Positions 52,273 to 60,858 of a stretch of 64,000 nucleotides of DNA are shown here, piece by piece (within the stretch, counting starts at the first letter, position 1; each line of letters starts with the position of its first letter). The notes below the pieces were generated by a model, which did not search any database, was not told where the DNA came from, and saw nothing but the letters and a program-made list of their open reading frames with translations. Source of the DNA: an uncultured Sphingomonadaceae bacterium (GTDB lineage Bacteria > Pseudomonadota > Alphaproteobacteria > Sphingomonadales > Sphingomonadaceae). The position numbers and the translations under genes are program-made. The DNA is taken from NCBI GenBank assembly GCA_913060895.1, contig CAJXSN010000005.1:1-64000 (forward strand), in the 5' to 3' direction.

Positions 52273-55224
52273 ATGGCCCTGACAAAAATATCCGTTCGCG
52301 GTGCGCGAGAGCACAATCTCAAAGGCGTGGACATTGATCTGCCGCGCGATGCCCTGATCGTGATTACCGGGCTGTCCGGCTCGGGCAAATCATCGCTCGC
52401 GTTCGATACGATCTATGCCGAGGGACAGCGGCGCTATGTCGAATCTCTAAGCGCCTATGCGCGCCAGTTTCTGGAGATGATGCAGAAGCCCGATGTGGAG
52501 CATATTGACGGGTTGTCCCCGGCGATTTCCATCGAGCAGAAGACAACCAGTCGCAACCCGCGCTCGACAGTGGCGACGGTAACCGAGATATACGACTATA
52601 TGCGGCTGCTGTGGGCGCGGGTGGGCGTGCCGTATTCGCCCGCGACTGGTCTGCCGATCGAGGCACAGACCGTCTCCAACATGGTCGACCGGGTGATGGA
52701 ATTGCCTGCGGGCACGAGGCTCTATCTCCTCGCGCCCGTGGTGCGTGGACGTAAGGGTGAATACCGGCGCGAGATGGCGGAGTGGCAGAAGGCCGGCTTC
52801 ACCCGCGTGCGGATCGACGGCGAAATGTACGAAATCGACGAAGCGCCCGCGCTCGACAAGAAGTTCAAGCACGATATCGAAGTGGTGGTGGACAGGCTGG
52901 CGGTGAAGGAAGGCCTTGAAGGCCGCCTCGCCGACAGCTTTGAAACCGCGCTTAAACTTGCCGACGGGCTGGCGTTTGTGGACATGGCCGACGGCGTGGT
53001 GCCGGGCCGAGAAGACGATGCCGCCAAAGGAGGGGGCGCTGGCGGCGCGATGAAGGGGGCCGGCATTCCGGCTAACCGGATCGTGTTTTCGGAGCGGTTT
53101 AGTTGCCCGGTAAGCGGTTTCACCATCGAGGAAATCGAACCGCGGCTTTTCTCCTTCAACTCGCCGCAAGGCGCCTGCCCGACCTGTGACGGGCTGGGCG
53201 AGAAGCAGCTGTTCGATCCGCAGCTGGTGGTGCCGAACGAGGGGCTGAGCCTCAAGAAAGGCGCGGTCGTCCCCTGGGCCAAGAGCAACCCCCCGTCGCC
53301 CTATTACATGCAGGTGCTCGGCTCGCTCGCGAAAGAATACGGCTTCGACCTGACCACCCCGTGGGAAGATCTGGGCGAGGATAATCGCTCCATCATCCTG
53401 CACGGCACGAAGGGCAAACGCGTCCCGCTCACCTTCAAGGACGGGCGCAAGCAGTACACCGTGAACAAGCCGTTCGAGGGCGTAATCGGCAATCTCAATC
53501 GCCGCCTGATGCAGACCGAAAGCGCTTGGATGCGCGAGGAGCTGGCCAAGTTCCAGACCGCGCAGCCATGCGAGACATGCGGCGGCGCGCGGTTGAACGA
53601 GAAGGCGCGGGCCGTGAAGGTGCCCAGTGCAGCCGGCCCCATCGATATCAGCCAGCCCACCCGGATGAGCGTGTCCGATGCGAAGGACTGGTTTCTCGCG
53701 CTGGACGGCCAGCTGAACGAAACGCAAAGCCAGATTGCCAAGGCCATCCTGAAGGAAATCAACGAACGGCTGGGCTTCCTCGACAATGTCGGGCTGGATT
53801 ATCTCAATCTAGACCGGACTTCCGGCACGCTGAGCGGGGGCGAGAGCCAGCGCATCCGCCTCGCCAGCCAGATCGGCAGCGGGCTGTCGGGTGTTCTGTA
53901 TGTGCTCGACGAACCCAGCATCGGCCTGCACCAGCGCGACAATGACCGGCTGCTGGAAACGCTGAAGCGCCTGCGCGATCTGGGCAACACCGTGATCGTG
54001 GTGGAGCATGACGAGGATGCCATCCGCCAGGCCGATCATGTGGTCGATCTGGGCCCCGGCGCCGGTGTGCGCGGGGGCGAGGTGGTGGCGCAGGGTACGC
54101 TGAAACAGGTCCTGAAATCCAAGAAGTCGCTCACCGCCGATTACCTGACCGGACGCCGCGAGATCAGCGTCCCGAAGAAGCGCCGCAAGGGCAACGGGCA
54201 CAAACTGACCGTCCACGGCGCGCGGGCCAACAACCTCCAGAATGTCACCGCATCCATCCCGCTGGGCACGTTTACCTGCGTCACCGGCGTCTCGGGCAGC
54301 GGCAAGTCCAGCTTCACCATTGACACGCTGTATGCCAGCGCGGCCCGCACGCTGAACGGCGCACGGGTGATCGCGGGCGCGCACGACAAGGTCACCGGTC
54401 TCGAATATTGCGACAAGGTGATCGAGATCGATCAGTCGCCCATCGGCCGCACACCGCGCAGCAACCCCGCGACCTACACCGGCGCGTTCACCAATATCCG
54501 CGACTGGTTTGCCGGCCTGCCCGAAGCGAAGGAGCGCGGGTACAAGCCGGGCCGGTTCAGCTTCAACGTGAAGGGCGGCCGGTGCGAGGCGTGTCAGGGC
54601 GACGGCCTGATCAAGATCGAGATGCACTTCCTGCCCGACGTCTATGTCACGTGCGAGGAATGCGGCGGCAAACGCTACAACCGCGAAACGCTGGAGGTGA
54701 AGTTCAAGGGCCTGTCCATCGCCGATGTGCTGGACATGACGATCGAGGATGCGGAAGGCTTCTTCAAGGCCGTACCTTCGATCCGCGACAAGATGCACAT
54801 GCTGAACGAGGTCGGGCTCGGCTATGTCAAGGTCGGCCAGCAGGCCACCACGTTATCGGGCGGGGAGGCGCAGCGGGTGAAACTGGCCAAGGAACTGAGC
54901 AAACGCAGCACCGGCCAGACGCTGTATATCCTCGACGAGCCGACCACCGGCCTACATTTCGAAGACGTCCGCAAACTCCTCGAAGTGCTGCACCGGCTGG
55001 TGGATCAGGGGAACAGCGTGGTGGTAATCGAGCACAATCTGGACGTGATCAAGACGGCTGACTGGGTGCTGGATCTTGGGCCGGGTGGCGGTGTGCGTGG
55101 GGGGGAGATTGTGGCTGAAGGTACGCCGGAGCAGGTGGCGAAGGTTGAGGGGAGTTATACCGGGGGGTATCTAGTGCCTATGTTGGTCAAGAGCGCAGAC
55201 CGGCAGCGAGAGGCGGCGGAATGA
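52273..55224 (+). CDS. uvrA: excinuclease ABC subunit A
   Basis: UvrA recognises bulky DNA lesions and loads UvrB in nucleotide excision repair. The 983-residue protein contains two ABC ATPase modules: Walker [15 protein letters not shown] (about residues 33-46) and [14 protein letters not shown] (about 675-690), signatures [19 protein letters not shown] and [19 protein letters not shown], and zinc-finger Cys pairs ([16 protein letters not shown] with CEECGGKR). Length is slightly above the E. coli value (940), with an Ala/Gly-rich insertion near [17 protein letters not shown]. Regulation by LexA is inferred from the box upstream. The stop overlaps the small downstream gene by 4 bases. Confidence 0.98.
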   Translation: MALTKISVRGAREHNLKGVDIDLPRDALIVITGLSGSGKSSLAFDTIYAEGQRRYVESLSAYARQFLEMMQKPDVEHIDGLSPAISIEQKTTSRNPRSTVATVTEIYDYMRLLWARVGVPYSPATGLPIEAQTVSNMVDRVMELPAGTRLYLLAPVVRGRKGEYRREMAEWQKAGFTRVRIDGEMYEIDEAPALDKKFKHDIEVVVDRLAVKEGLEGRLADSFETALKLADGLAFVDMADGVVPGREDDAAKGGGAGGAMKGAGIPANRIVFSERFSCPVSGFTIEEIEPRLFSFNSPQGACPTCDGLGEKQLFDPQLVVPNEGLSLKKGAVVPWAKSNPPSPYYMQVLGSLAKEYGFDLTTPWEDLGEDNRSIILHGTKGKRVPLTFKDGRKQYTVNKPFEGVIGNLNRRLMQTESAWMREELAKFQTAQPCETCGGARLNEKARAVKVPSAAGPIDISQPTRMSVSDAKDWFLALDGQLNETQSQIAKAILKEINERLGFLDNVGLDYLNLDRTSGTLSGGESQRIRLASQIGSGLSGVLYVLDEPSIGLHQRDNDRLLETLKRLRDLGNTVIVVEHDEDAIRQADHVVDLGPGAGVRGGEVVAQGTLKQVLKSKKSLTADYLTGRREISVPKKRRKGNGHKLTVHGARANNLQNVTASIPLGTFTCVTGVSGSGKSSFTIDTLYASAARTLNGARVIAGAHDKVTGLEYCDKVIEIDQSPIGRTPRSNPATYTGAFTNIRDWFAGLPEAKERGYKPGRFSFNVKGGRCEACQGDGLIKIEMHFLPDVYVTCEECGGKRYNRETLEVKFKGLSIADVLDMTIEDAEGFFKAVPSIRDKMHMLNEVGLGYVKVGQQATTLSGGEAQRVKLAKELSKRSTGQTLYILDEPTTGLHFEDVRKLLEVLHRLVDQGNSVVVIEHNLDVIKTADWVLDLGPGGGVRGGEIVAEGTPEQVAKVEGSYTGGYLVPMLVKSADRQREAAE

Positions 55225-55460
55225 AGCCAAAGATAATGATCAGATGTGATTTGTGCGGCACCGAGTTTCAAATGGGGCCGCACAGGTACGACGGCAAATG
55301 GATTAGCCGATATCAGATGTCGATGTGTCGCTCTTGCTTTTCGGGAAACTGGGACGGCATCGGTCCAGTGTTTGAGCCGGTTTTCGTAAGGCATCTCGAA
55401 TCGCATGGTATCGATTTGCCCGAAAGGAATGCACAAGGCTGGTTTCCGAGAGGGCATTAG
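55221..55460 (+). CDS. small zinc-ribbon-like protein
   Basis: The 79-residue product has two Cys pairs, [10 protein letters not shown] (Cys at about 9 and 12) and [10 protein letters not shown] (about 36 and 39), consistent with one bound zinc. The rest is hydrophilic with several aromatic residues. Its ATG overlaps the uvrA stop (ATGA), so it is probably co-expressed with uvrA under SOS control. I do not recognise a named family; a role with UvrA is only suggested by position. Confidence 0.65.
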   Translation: MKPKIMIRCDLCGTEFQMGPHRYDGKWISRYQMSMCRSCFSGNWDGIGPVFEPVFVRHLESHGIDLPERNAQGWFPRGH

Positions 55461-55629
55461 TCGATTGCCGCAACCCCGCGCGCGAGGGCGAACAGGCCCT
55501 GTCCGGCCCACCGTGCAACGCAGGCACTTACCGCTCTCCCAGCAAACGAGCGCTGCTTAGGGCGATCAAGGAAGTGGGCGGGAAGTGGTGAGTGGGGACC
55601 AACGACTTGTTTCTGCACATTCTCTCTAG

Positions 55630-56763
55630 CTATGCAGCTTGAACCTTTACCAAGCCCAGACCTACAAGCTCTTTAAGTATTTCAAGCGCTTTGCTCTTGA
55701 TCTCACCCTTGGAGAAGGTGATGTAACCTATGTCGCTGAAATCTGATGGGAAAACTACACCGTCTTCCTTGAGGATTATGATCTTGGTTTCATATAAAAT
55801 ACATGCGGCTCCCAGCTCGTAGACAGCGTTTTCACTGGGGCGCCAGATTTCTGTCATTTCTTCTGTCTCTGTGTCTTTACGATAGAACTGCTCATCCTTC
55901 GTAAATACAAAAATACCAGCACTACACTCTTGCATAAGCTTGGCAACTTTGCGCGAAATCGGCTGCCCTTTGTTTGCTTCGTCTATCGCTACTTTGTATG
56001 GTATTTTGAACTCATCTAGAATTTTCTTCAGCTCATTTAGTGGCGGATGGTTCTTCCCGTGCGCAACAAAAAGCTGTTTTGGCTTCGATGGAGCATTTGC
56101 TTTTTCCTCTGACGTTGGACTATTCCCAGCGCTGTCATCTTCCTGGAGTATGCTAGGATCAATTGTAGGCGTCGCACCCTCAGCAGACTGCGTTAGATCG
56201 CCCAAATCGTCATCGATGCTCGGTTGTTTCTGGCCGCCATTCGAAGTGGGGCCACTGTCGATAGCACTCAACCTCACATAGTCGGACCCGCTAATTTCTT
56301 GGATCACGCCAACGAAGTTCGCATTTTCCAGTAGGATCTCGACAAATTCGTCCGAATGATTGCTATCGATTCCGAAAGATTTTTCAAGCGTATTCTGCAG
56401 AAACTTAGTATCGGGGAGTCTACTTTTGTCAAATTTTTCAAGCACGTGCCTGAAAGACTCGACCTTCAAAAGCGCTTCGAGCTTTCCATGCGTCTCATCA
56501 CTCGGATGGGTGGGTTTGAGAATCTTCGAGCCTAGGTCTGTTAAGCTTATGTTGTCTGCTTTTTCGGTGCCAACAGTTAAACCATAAGAGCGCGAACAGC
56601 TAAGGAGCATCTTGAACTCGCTGCTACTCGGAGTGCGCCCAACAGCGTCAGCGACGAGGAGTCTGTCCATCGGCTGACCGGCACCTTTCTCGACGATGGC
56701 TGATGCGATGACGAGTGCTTTTTCTAACGTGCGTCTGGGGTAATTTCGTACGAGTTTTGCCAT
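55630..56763 (-). CDS. winged-helix-like / TIR-like nucleotide-binding protein, candidate defence effector
   Basis: The 377-residue protein has three parts. Residues 1-165 (EKALVIASAIVEKGAGQPMD, GRTPSSSEFKMLLSCSRSYG, ISLTDLGSKIL) look like tandem winged-helix modules. Residues 166-226 are a Ser/Asp/Pro-rich linker. Residues 228-377 match the TIR-like domain of predicted nucleotide-binding proteins (CAP12/Pycsar effector type): KQLFVAHGKN, the EANKGQPISRKV loop, SAGIFVFTKDEQF and RPSENAVYELGAACIL with Glu316 at the usual catalytic position. TIR-like domains of this kind commonly cleave NAD+ in anti-phage systems. No cyclase or partner gene is adjacent, so the activating signal is unknown. The gene is AT-rich against its surroundings, suggesting transfer. 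Confidence 0.7.
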   Translation of the reverse strand: MAKLVRNYPRRTLEKALVIASAIVEKGAGQPMDRLLVADAVGRTPSSSEFKMLLSCSRSYGLTVGTEKADNISLTDLGSKILKPTHPSDETHGKLEALLKVESFRHVLEKFDKSRLPDTKFLQNTLEKSFGIDSNHSDEFVEILLENANFVGVIQEISGSDYVRLSAIDSGPTSNGGQKQPSIDDDLGDLTQSAEGATPTIDPSILQEDDSAGNSPTSEEKANAPSKPKQLFVAHGKNHPPLNELKKILDEFKIPYKVAIDEANKGQPISRKVAKLMQECSAGIFVFTKDEQFYRKDTETEEMTEIWRPSENAVYELGAACILYETKIIILKEDGVVFPSDFSDIGYITFSKGEIKSKALEILKELVGLGLVKVQAA

Positions 56764-56769
56764 AAATTC

Positions 56770-56797
56770 ATGTTAAAATTAGTACTTCAGACGTCAA
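56770..56797 (-). promoter_or_regulatory. candidate promoter of the TIR-like gene
   Basis: On the minus strand TTGACG (56797-56792) and TAACAT (56775-56770) lie 16 bases apart. The expected transcription start falls at about 56763, the first base of the start codon, so the mRNA could be leaderless. No Shine-Dalgarno sequence is seen. Confidence 0.4.
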
Positions 56798-56894
56798 GTA
56801 TCCTCCGAGAGCTGTCCACCGTATTTTTATTCGAACGCCAATAGCGAAGGAACAGGTAATGGAATTCGGGTACAGTATACTTAAAACCGCAAGC

Positions 56895-57299
56895 CTACTT
56901 CCGAGTGTTCTGCGAAGGCTGTAATCGATCAATCAGATACTCTTCGAGCGATGCAGCCTGATATGGCTCCGCCACGGATACAGCGCGAACGAAGGTGGGT
57001 TCTTTGTCCGGTGACCAGGCCGAGTGTCGCACTTCGAGGCGATCTGCTTTCCATCGGAAGTAGGTCGAAAGGCGGCGGCCTATCGTGCTCTTGAGGGACG
57101 CTTTGCCGATATAGAGCAAGCGATCGTCGGCATCGAAAATGAAATAACAACCAGTCGCTTTCGCCTCCGGAAATACCTTGTCCGGGCCATCGGCATTGAG
57201 GTCGTACCGATCACTGAGGGCCGACACTCCGAAGCGGTGCATCTGGACACACGCGGTTATGGCCGCTGCAAGTTCCGGAACGGTTGCATCATCAATCAT
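56895..57299 (-). CDS. GIY-YIG nuclease-domain protein
   Basis: ATG 57299 (MIDDATVPELAAAITACVQM) is chosen, with AGGA before it; the frame open to 57359 reads backward through a repeated leader sequence of a divergent gene. The 134-residue protein shows the GIY-YIG fold: GCYFIFDADDR (GIY-like, residues 50-60), LLYIGKAS (YIG, 61-68), catalytic-type Arg75/Arg76 (STIGRRLSTYF), Glu119/Glu120 (SLEEYLIDRLQ) and Asn131 (SQNTRK). Stand-alone GIY-YIG proteins include homing and repair nucleases and restriction enzymes; substrate is unknown. It lies upstream of the TIR-like gene on the same strand, 131 bases apart. Confidence 0.75.
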   Translation of the reverse strand: MIDDATVPELAAAITACVQMHRFGVSALSDRYDLNADGPDKVFPEAKATGCYFIFDADDRLLYIGKASLKSTIGRRLSTYFRWKADRLEVRHSAWSPDKEPTFVRAVSVAEPYQAASLEEYLIDRLQPSQNTRK

Positions 57300-57340
57300 T
57301 GGTTCATCCTGTCCTACAAACCTCAATCTGTATACCTGAC

Positions 57341-57378
57341 CCGGTTCTCTGAAAACCAATCACAGGTGAACCAATGAC
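57341..57378 (+). repeat. leader repeat, copy A
   Basis: About 33 of 38 bases match copy B at 58014-58051. The best-conserved core is ACCAATCACAGGTGAA, and both copies end with an ATG (here 57374). A TGTATA motif lies about 10 bases upstream in both. The repeat seems to be a shared promoter/leader region of two small genes. Confidence 0.7.
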
Positions 57379-57541
57379 TTTTCCGATCTATCCGAATGGC
57401 CATCCGCTTCATTTCTCCGATGCGCGGGAGTGGCGGGGGCATGTTTCGGCGGGGCGTTTAGGGTCTGTGCCGACGCAGACGGCTGCGCAGAAAATCCGGC
57501 ATGCGAAGAACGAGCTGGCGGTGCTGGGGGAGTTGAAGTGA
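57374..57541 (+). CDS. small protein of unknown function (55 residues)
   Basis: The frame ATG 57374 to TGA 57541 encodes MTFPIYPNGHPLHFSDAREW and continues RGHVSAGRLGSVPTQTAAQK to a helical, charged end. The AGGTGAA core of the leader repeat provides the ribosome binding site. No family is recognised. The start-codon context shared with the broken HTH gene at 58047 argues that the reading frame is real. It is divergent from the GIY-YIG gene. Confidence 0.45.
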   Translation: MTFPIYPNGHPLHFSDAREWRGHVSAGRLGSVPTQTAAQKIRHAKNELAVLGELK

Positions 57542-57555
57542 AGGGGTAGCGACGG

Positions 57556-57793
57556 GTGCGCCAAGGTTCTTGGTGACTGGTTGCGAGGTTGCACCAAGAG
57601 GCGCGGCGGGCGTTTTTTGTTTTGGACCCTGCGGGCGGCGGGCATCCGCCCGCCTTGCTGCCTCGCATAGGCTCGGGCGCGCGGTCGCGCTTGCGGTCGG
57701 CTGGTCGCCGACCGGAATTGTGCTCTAGCTTCGTGGATGGTGCTTGGACGCTTGGCGCTTCCTTGTTGGCTGGCAGCAAGAACCTTGGCGTAC
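57556..57793. mobile_element. gene-free element bounded by inverted repeats (possible MITE-like)
   Basis: CGCCAAGGTTCTTG at 57559-57572 is repeated inverted and perfect at 57777-57790, and the match continues imperfectly outwards (about 17 of 19). The 232 bases between the outer ends contain no credible gene and a GCGGGCGGCGGGCATCCGCC-type hairpin. This resembles a small non-autonomous element or a structured RNA. I see no obvious target-site duplication, so the call is tentative. Confidence 0.4.
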
Positions 57794-58013
57794 CGGCTCA
57801 ATCACATCCCAAGAACCCTAACCCGCGATCGCAAATCTAGCGCTGGTTCGGCGCGAAGCGCCGCAAGGGCGCCGAAGAATAGGGGCGCCCGCCCGCAGCG
57901 ACGCGGCTGAAAGCCGCGTGAGTGAGGAAATCGCGAGCGCGGATGCGCTTGCGGAAAATAAAAAAAATTGGATCGGTAGTTCTGCGCTACACGCCGTGCG
58001 CTGTATAACTGGT
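57794..58013. other. gene-free, hairpin-rich stretch
   Basis: It contains a TTCGGCG/CGCCGAA hairpin (about 57846-57875), a CGCGGCTGAAAGCCGCG hairpin (about 57902-57919) and an A-rich run AATAAAAAAAATTGG (about 57957). No gene is supported. Confidence 0.4.
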
Positions 58014-58051
58014 CCGGTTCCCTGAGCACCAATCACAGGTGAAGCGATGAC
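58014..58051 (+). repeat. leader repeat, copy B
   Basis: Counterpart of copy A at 57341-57378, ending in the ATG of the broken HTH gene at 58047. Confidence 0.7.
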
Positions 58052-58265
58052 CCTAACCCGCTCCCCAAACCTTCCCGTCTCCGCTTCCCTCGCCCCGCCG
58101 AGCTTTCTGCGCAAGCGGCATGTGCGGTTTCTGTAGGCGCTGTCCATCGGCGGGCAGGTGCGCTGGGCAAGCCGGGTCGCGGCGGTGTCTCTGCAGACGG
58201 CCTACCGCCTGCGCCGGGTAATCGCGCTGGCGTTCTACAGCTGTTCAAGCTTCACACTGCCGTGA
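58047..58265 (+). pseudogene. small HTH protein remnant with in-frame stop
   Basis: The frame starts MTLTRSPNLPVSASLAPPSF and LRKRHVRFL, then meets TAG at 58134-58136. In the same frame it continues ALSIGGQVRWASRVAAVSLQ and TAYRLRR. Together these match the FL.AL...G.V..AAR.VGVS...AYRLRRR helix-turn-helix pattern of small sphingomonad regulators. The remainder of the gene is lost: after LRRV the frame runs into the 3' end of rlpA. It is a truncated pseudogene with one in-frame stop. Confidence 0.6.
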
Positions 58266-58798
58266 CCGCGTGAGACCAGACCGATTTTGCGGGCGGCGGC
58301 GCGGCTCAGGTCGATGGTGCGACCATGCGCATAGGGGCCGCGATCATTGATGCGGACTATGACGGACTTGCCATTATTGGGATTGATAACGCGCACTCTG
58401 GTGCCGAAGGGCAGCTTCTTGTGCGCGGCGGTCAGCGCGTTCATGTCGAACCGCTCGCCATTGGCGGTGCGGCGGCCGTGAAACCGTTTGCCGTAATAGG
58501 ATGCAATGCCGCGGCCCAGCGAACGCCCGCTGGCGGTATCGGCGACGGGTTCCACGATTTCGATCGGCGGCTCGATAGTATCGATATCGACCACATTGCC
58601 TGAAGGCTCTGGCGAATCGGGCAGCGCGTCGAACCGCGTGAAGGCGGAGGCGACATCGGGCTCGATCTCCTGCACGATTGGTGCGGAGACATACTGCGAA
58701 CCCGGCGCGGACGCCTGGGCGGGGAGGGCGATCATCGCAGCGATGCCGAACAGGACGGCAGGGCGGGCGAGGCTGGATATATGGGTGCGTGTAAGCAT
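58235..58798 (-). CDS. rlpA: RlpA-type septal lytic transglycosylase (no SPOR domain)
   Basis: RlpA proteins cleave naked glycan strands or bind peptidoglycan at the septum. ATG 58798 starts a signal peptide ([20 protein letters not shown]); longer frames upstream are unsupported. The double-psi beta-barrel covers about residues 97-187: [39 protein letters not shown] and [20 protein letters not shown], including the catalytic-type Glu and Asp. The protein ends right after the barrel ([10 protein letters not shown]), so no SPOR domain follows. The segment at 45-95 is acidic linker. Confidence 0.9.
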   Translation of the reverse strand: MLTRTHISSLARPAVLFGIAAMIALPAQASAPGSQYVSAPIVQEIEPDVASAFTRFDALPDSPEPSGNVVDIDTIEPPIEIVEPVADTASGRSLGRGIASYYGKRFHGRRTANGERFDMNALTAAHKKLPFGTRVRVINPNNGKSVIVRINDRGPYAHGRTIDLSRAAARKIGLVSRGHGSVKLEQL

Positions 58799-59014
58799 GG
58801 CGCCTCCATACAGATGACGTATGCGTAAAGGGAACAACGCGGCTGTGGCCCTGACGCGGACTGCCAACGCCTTACCTTGAGTCGTTGCTGAATCGGGACG
58901 AGTCGTTGTGCACCTGCACAAAAAGACGCGAATTGCAGGGAACCATCGGCGCGAATGGCGAAATTGCGCCGATTCGCTCCGCATATGCCGTGCGACTGTC
59001 CGTTGGAGGCAGGG

Positions 59015-59046
59015 GATGCGGGCCGCGATCCTGCGGGGCCCGCATC
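59015..59046 (-). terminator. hairpin downstream of argG
   Basis: GATGCGGGCC (59015-59024) pairs perfectly with GGCCCGCATC (59037-59046) around a 12-base loop, directly behind the argG stop on the minus strand. The T run expected of an intrinsic terminator is missing. Confidence 0.5.
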
Positions 59047-59050
59047 GCCT

Positions 59051-60274
59051 CTAGTCCAAACGCTGGTCCCGCTTGGCGAGCAGTTTCAGGCGCAGCGCAT
59101 TGAGGCGGATGAAGCCTTCCGCATCGTGCTGGTCATACGCGCCGGCATCGTCCTCGAACGTGACATGCGCCTCGGAATACAGGGAGTTAGGGCTCTTGCG
59201 CCCGACAACGCCGGCGGTGCCCTTGTACAGTTTGAGCCGGACGGTGCCCGAAACGCGCTGCTGGCTGTGATCGATGGCGGCCTGCAGCATCTCGCGCTCC
59301 GGTGCGAACCAGAAACCGTTATAGATCAGCTCGGCATAGCGGGGCATCAGCTCGTCCTTCATATGCGCTGCGCCGCCATCCAGAGTGATCTGCTCTATCC
59401 CGCGATGGGCCCGGGCATAGATTTCGCCGCCGGGCGTTTCGTACATCCCGCGCGATTTCATGCCGACGAACCGGTTTTCGACCAGATCGAGCCGGCCGAT
59501 ACCGTGCTTGCGGCCCAGATCGTTGAGCGCGGTGAGGAGCTGGGCCGGGCTCATCGCCTCGCCGTTCAGTGCAGTACCGTCGCCGCGCTCGAAGTCGATC
59601 GTGATGTATTCAGGGGTATCGGGCGCATCTTCGGGATCGACGGTGCGCGAATAGACGTAACCGGGTGTCTCCTCCCACGGGTCTTCCAGAACCTTGCCTT
59701 CGGACGAGGTGTGCAGGAGGTTGGCATCGGTGGAGAAAGGGCTTTCGCCGCGTTTGTCCCGGGGCACGGCAATCTGGTGTTTCTCTGCCCAGGCTATCAG
59801 CGCGGTGCGGCTGGTAAGATCCCATTCGCGCCACGGGGCAATCACCTGAATGTCGGGATCGAGTGCATAGGCGGAGAGTTCGAACCGCACCTGATCGTTG
59901 CCCTTGCCGGTGGCGCCGTGGGCAATCGCATCGGCATCGGTTTCGTGCGCGATTTCGACCAGACGTTTGGAAATGAGGGGCCGGGCAATGGAGGTGCCGA
60001 GCAGATAGTCCCCTTCGTAACGCACATTCGCGCGCATCATCGGGAACACGAAATCGCGGACGAACTCTTCGCGCAGATCTTCGATGTAAATGTGCTTGTC
60101 AGGAATACCCATCGCGCGGGCCTTCTCGCGGGCGGGTTCGATTTCCTCGCCCTGGCCGAGATCGGCAGTGAAGGTGACGACTTCGCAGCCGCGCTCCACT
60201 TCCAGCCATTTGGCGATGACGCTGGTGTCCAGCCCACCGGAATAGGCGAGAACAACCCGTTTGATATCTGACAT
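59051..60274 (-). CDS. argG: argininosuccinate synthase
   Basis: The enzyme joins citrulline and aspartate with ATP in arginine synthesis. The 407-residue product has the N-type ATP pyrophosphatase P-loop [18 protein letters not shown] (about residues 7-24), [37 protein letters not shown] and the C-terminal [20 protein letters not shown]. It stands alone, with no other arg gene near. Confidence 0.97.
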   Translation of the reverse strand: MSDIKRVVLAYSGGLDTSVIAKWLEVERGCEVVTFTADLGQGEEIEPAREKARAMGIPDKHIYIEDLREEFVRDFVFPMMRANVRYEGDYLLGTSIARPLISKRLVEIAHETDADAIAHGATGKGNDQVRFELSAYALDPDIQVIAPWREWDLTSRTALIAWAEKHQIAVPRDKRGESPFSTDANLLHTSSEGKVLEDPWEETPGYVYSRTVDPEDAPDTPEYITIDFERGDGTALNGEAMSPAQLLTALNDLGRKHGIGRLDLVENRFVGMKSRGMYETPGGEIYARAHRGIEQITLDGGAAHMKDELMPRYAELIYNGFWFAPEREMLQAAIDHSQQRVSGTVRLKLYKGTAGVVGRKSPNSLYSEAHVTFEDDAGAYDQHDAEGFIRLNALRLKLLAKRDQRLD

Positions 60275-60402
60275 GTCGGCGGCCTTTATATGAAAATTTG
60301 CCGCCGGTTATCAGGCGCGGCGGGGGGTGTGAAGGATTGTTTGGGCGGCGTGGGCGAATGAAGTATGCTCGCGCCGGGTGGCGACTGTGCGGAGTGGAGC
60401 AA

Positions 60403-60843
60403 ATGGCAGAGGCGAAAACACAAATAACGGACGTGGATCCGAAGGTCTTCCTGCAGGCGGTCGAGCCGGAGGCGAAGCGCAGGGACGCGCTGGCGATCGA
60501 CGCGCTGTTCCAGAAGGTGACCGGCTGCAAACCGGCGATGTGGGGCCCCGCGATCGTAGGCTATGGTTCGTATCGCACCGTTTATGCCAGCGGGCGCAAT
60601 GTTCACTGGCTGCGTGCGGGGTTCAGCCCGCGCAAGGCGAAGCATTCGCTGTACCTGATGGGCGGGTATTGCGACACGCAGACAGGCGCGGTGCGCGACG
60701 CCCTGCTGGCCAGGCTGGGCAAATACAAGACCGGCAAAAGCTGCCTGTATATCAATAAGCTGGCGGATGTAGATGCGGATATTCTGGAGCAACTGATCCA
60801 AAACGACTGGGACGCGATGCAGCGGCTTTATCCGGAAGATTGA
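60403..60843 (+). CDS. DUF1801 domain protein
   Basis: ATG 60403 is preceded by GGAG and gives MAEAKTQITDVDPKVFLQAV. The 146-residue protein matches the DUF1801/YdhG-like fold: PEAKRRDALAIDALFQKVTG, PAMWGPAIVGYGSYRTVYAS and HSLYLMGGYCDTQ followed by LGKYKTGKSCLYINKLADVD. Members resemble frataxin-like or iron-related folds, but no activity is established. It lies divergent from argG and convergent to the molybdoenzyme gene. Confidence 0.8.
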   Translation: MAEAKTQITDVDPKVFLQAVEPEAKRRDALAIDALFQKVTGCKPAMWGPAIVGYGSYRTVYASGRNVHWLRAGFSPRKAKHSLYLMGGYCDTQTGAVRDALLARLGKYKTGKSCLYINKLADVDADILEQLIQNDWDAMQRLYPED

Positions 60844-60858
60844 CGGCGCCGCTGCCGG

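Noticed and set aside
57299-57359. Longer N-terminus for the GIY-YIG protein
   Set aside because: It reads antisense through the leader repeat; the same reverse frame is open behind the other repeat copy where no gene exists.
57589-58032. Short open frames in the hairpin-rich stretch
   Set aside because: They read through repeats and palindromes in GC-rich DNA and have no supporting features.
58955-60271. 438-residue open frame antisense to argG
   Set aside because: No recognisable domain and fully covered by the certain argG gene.
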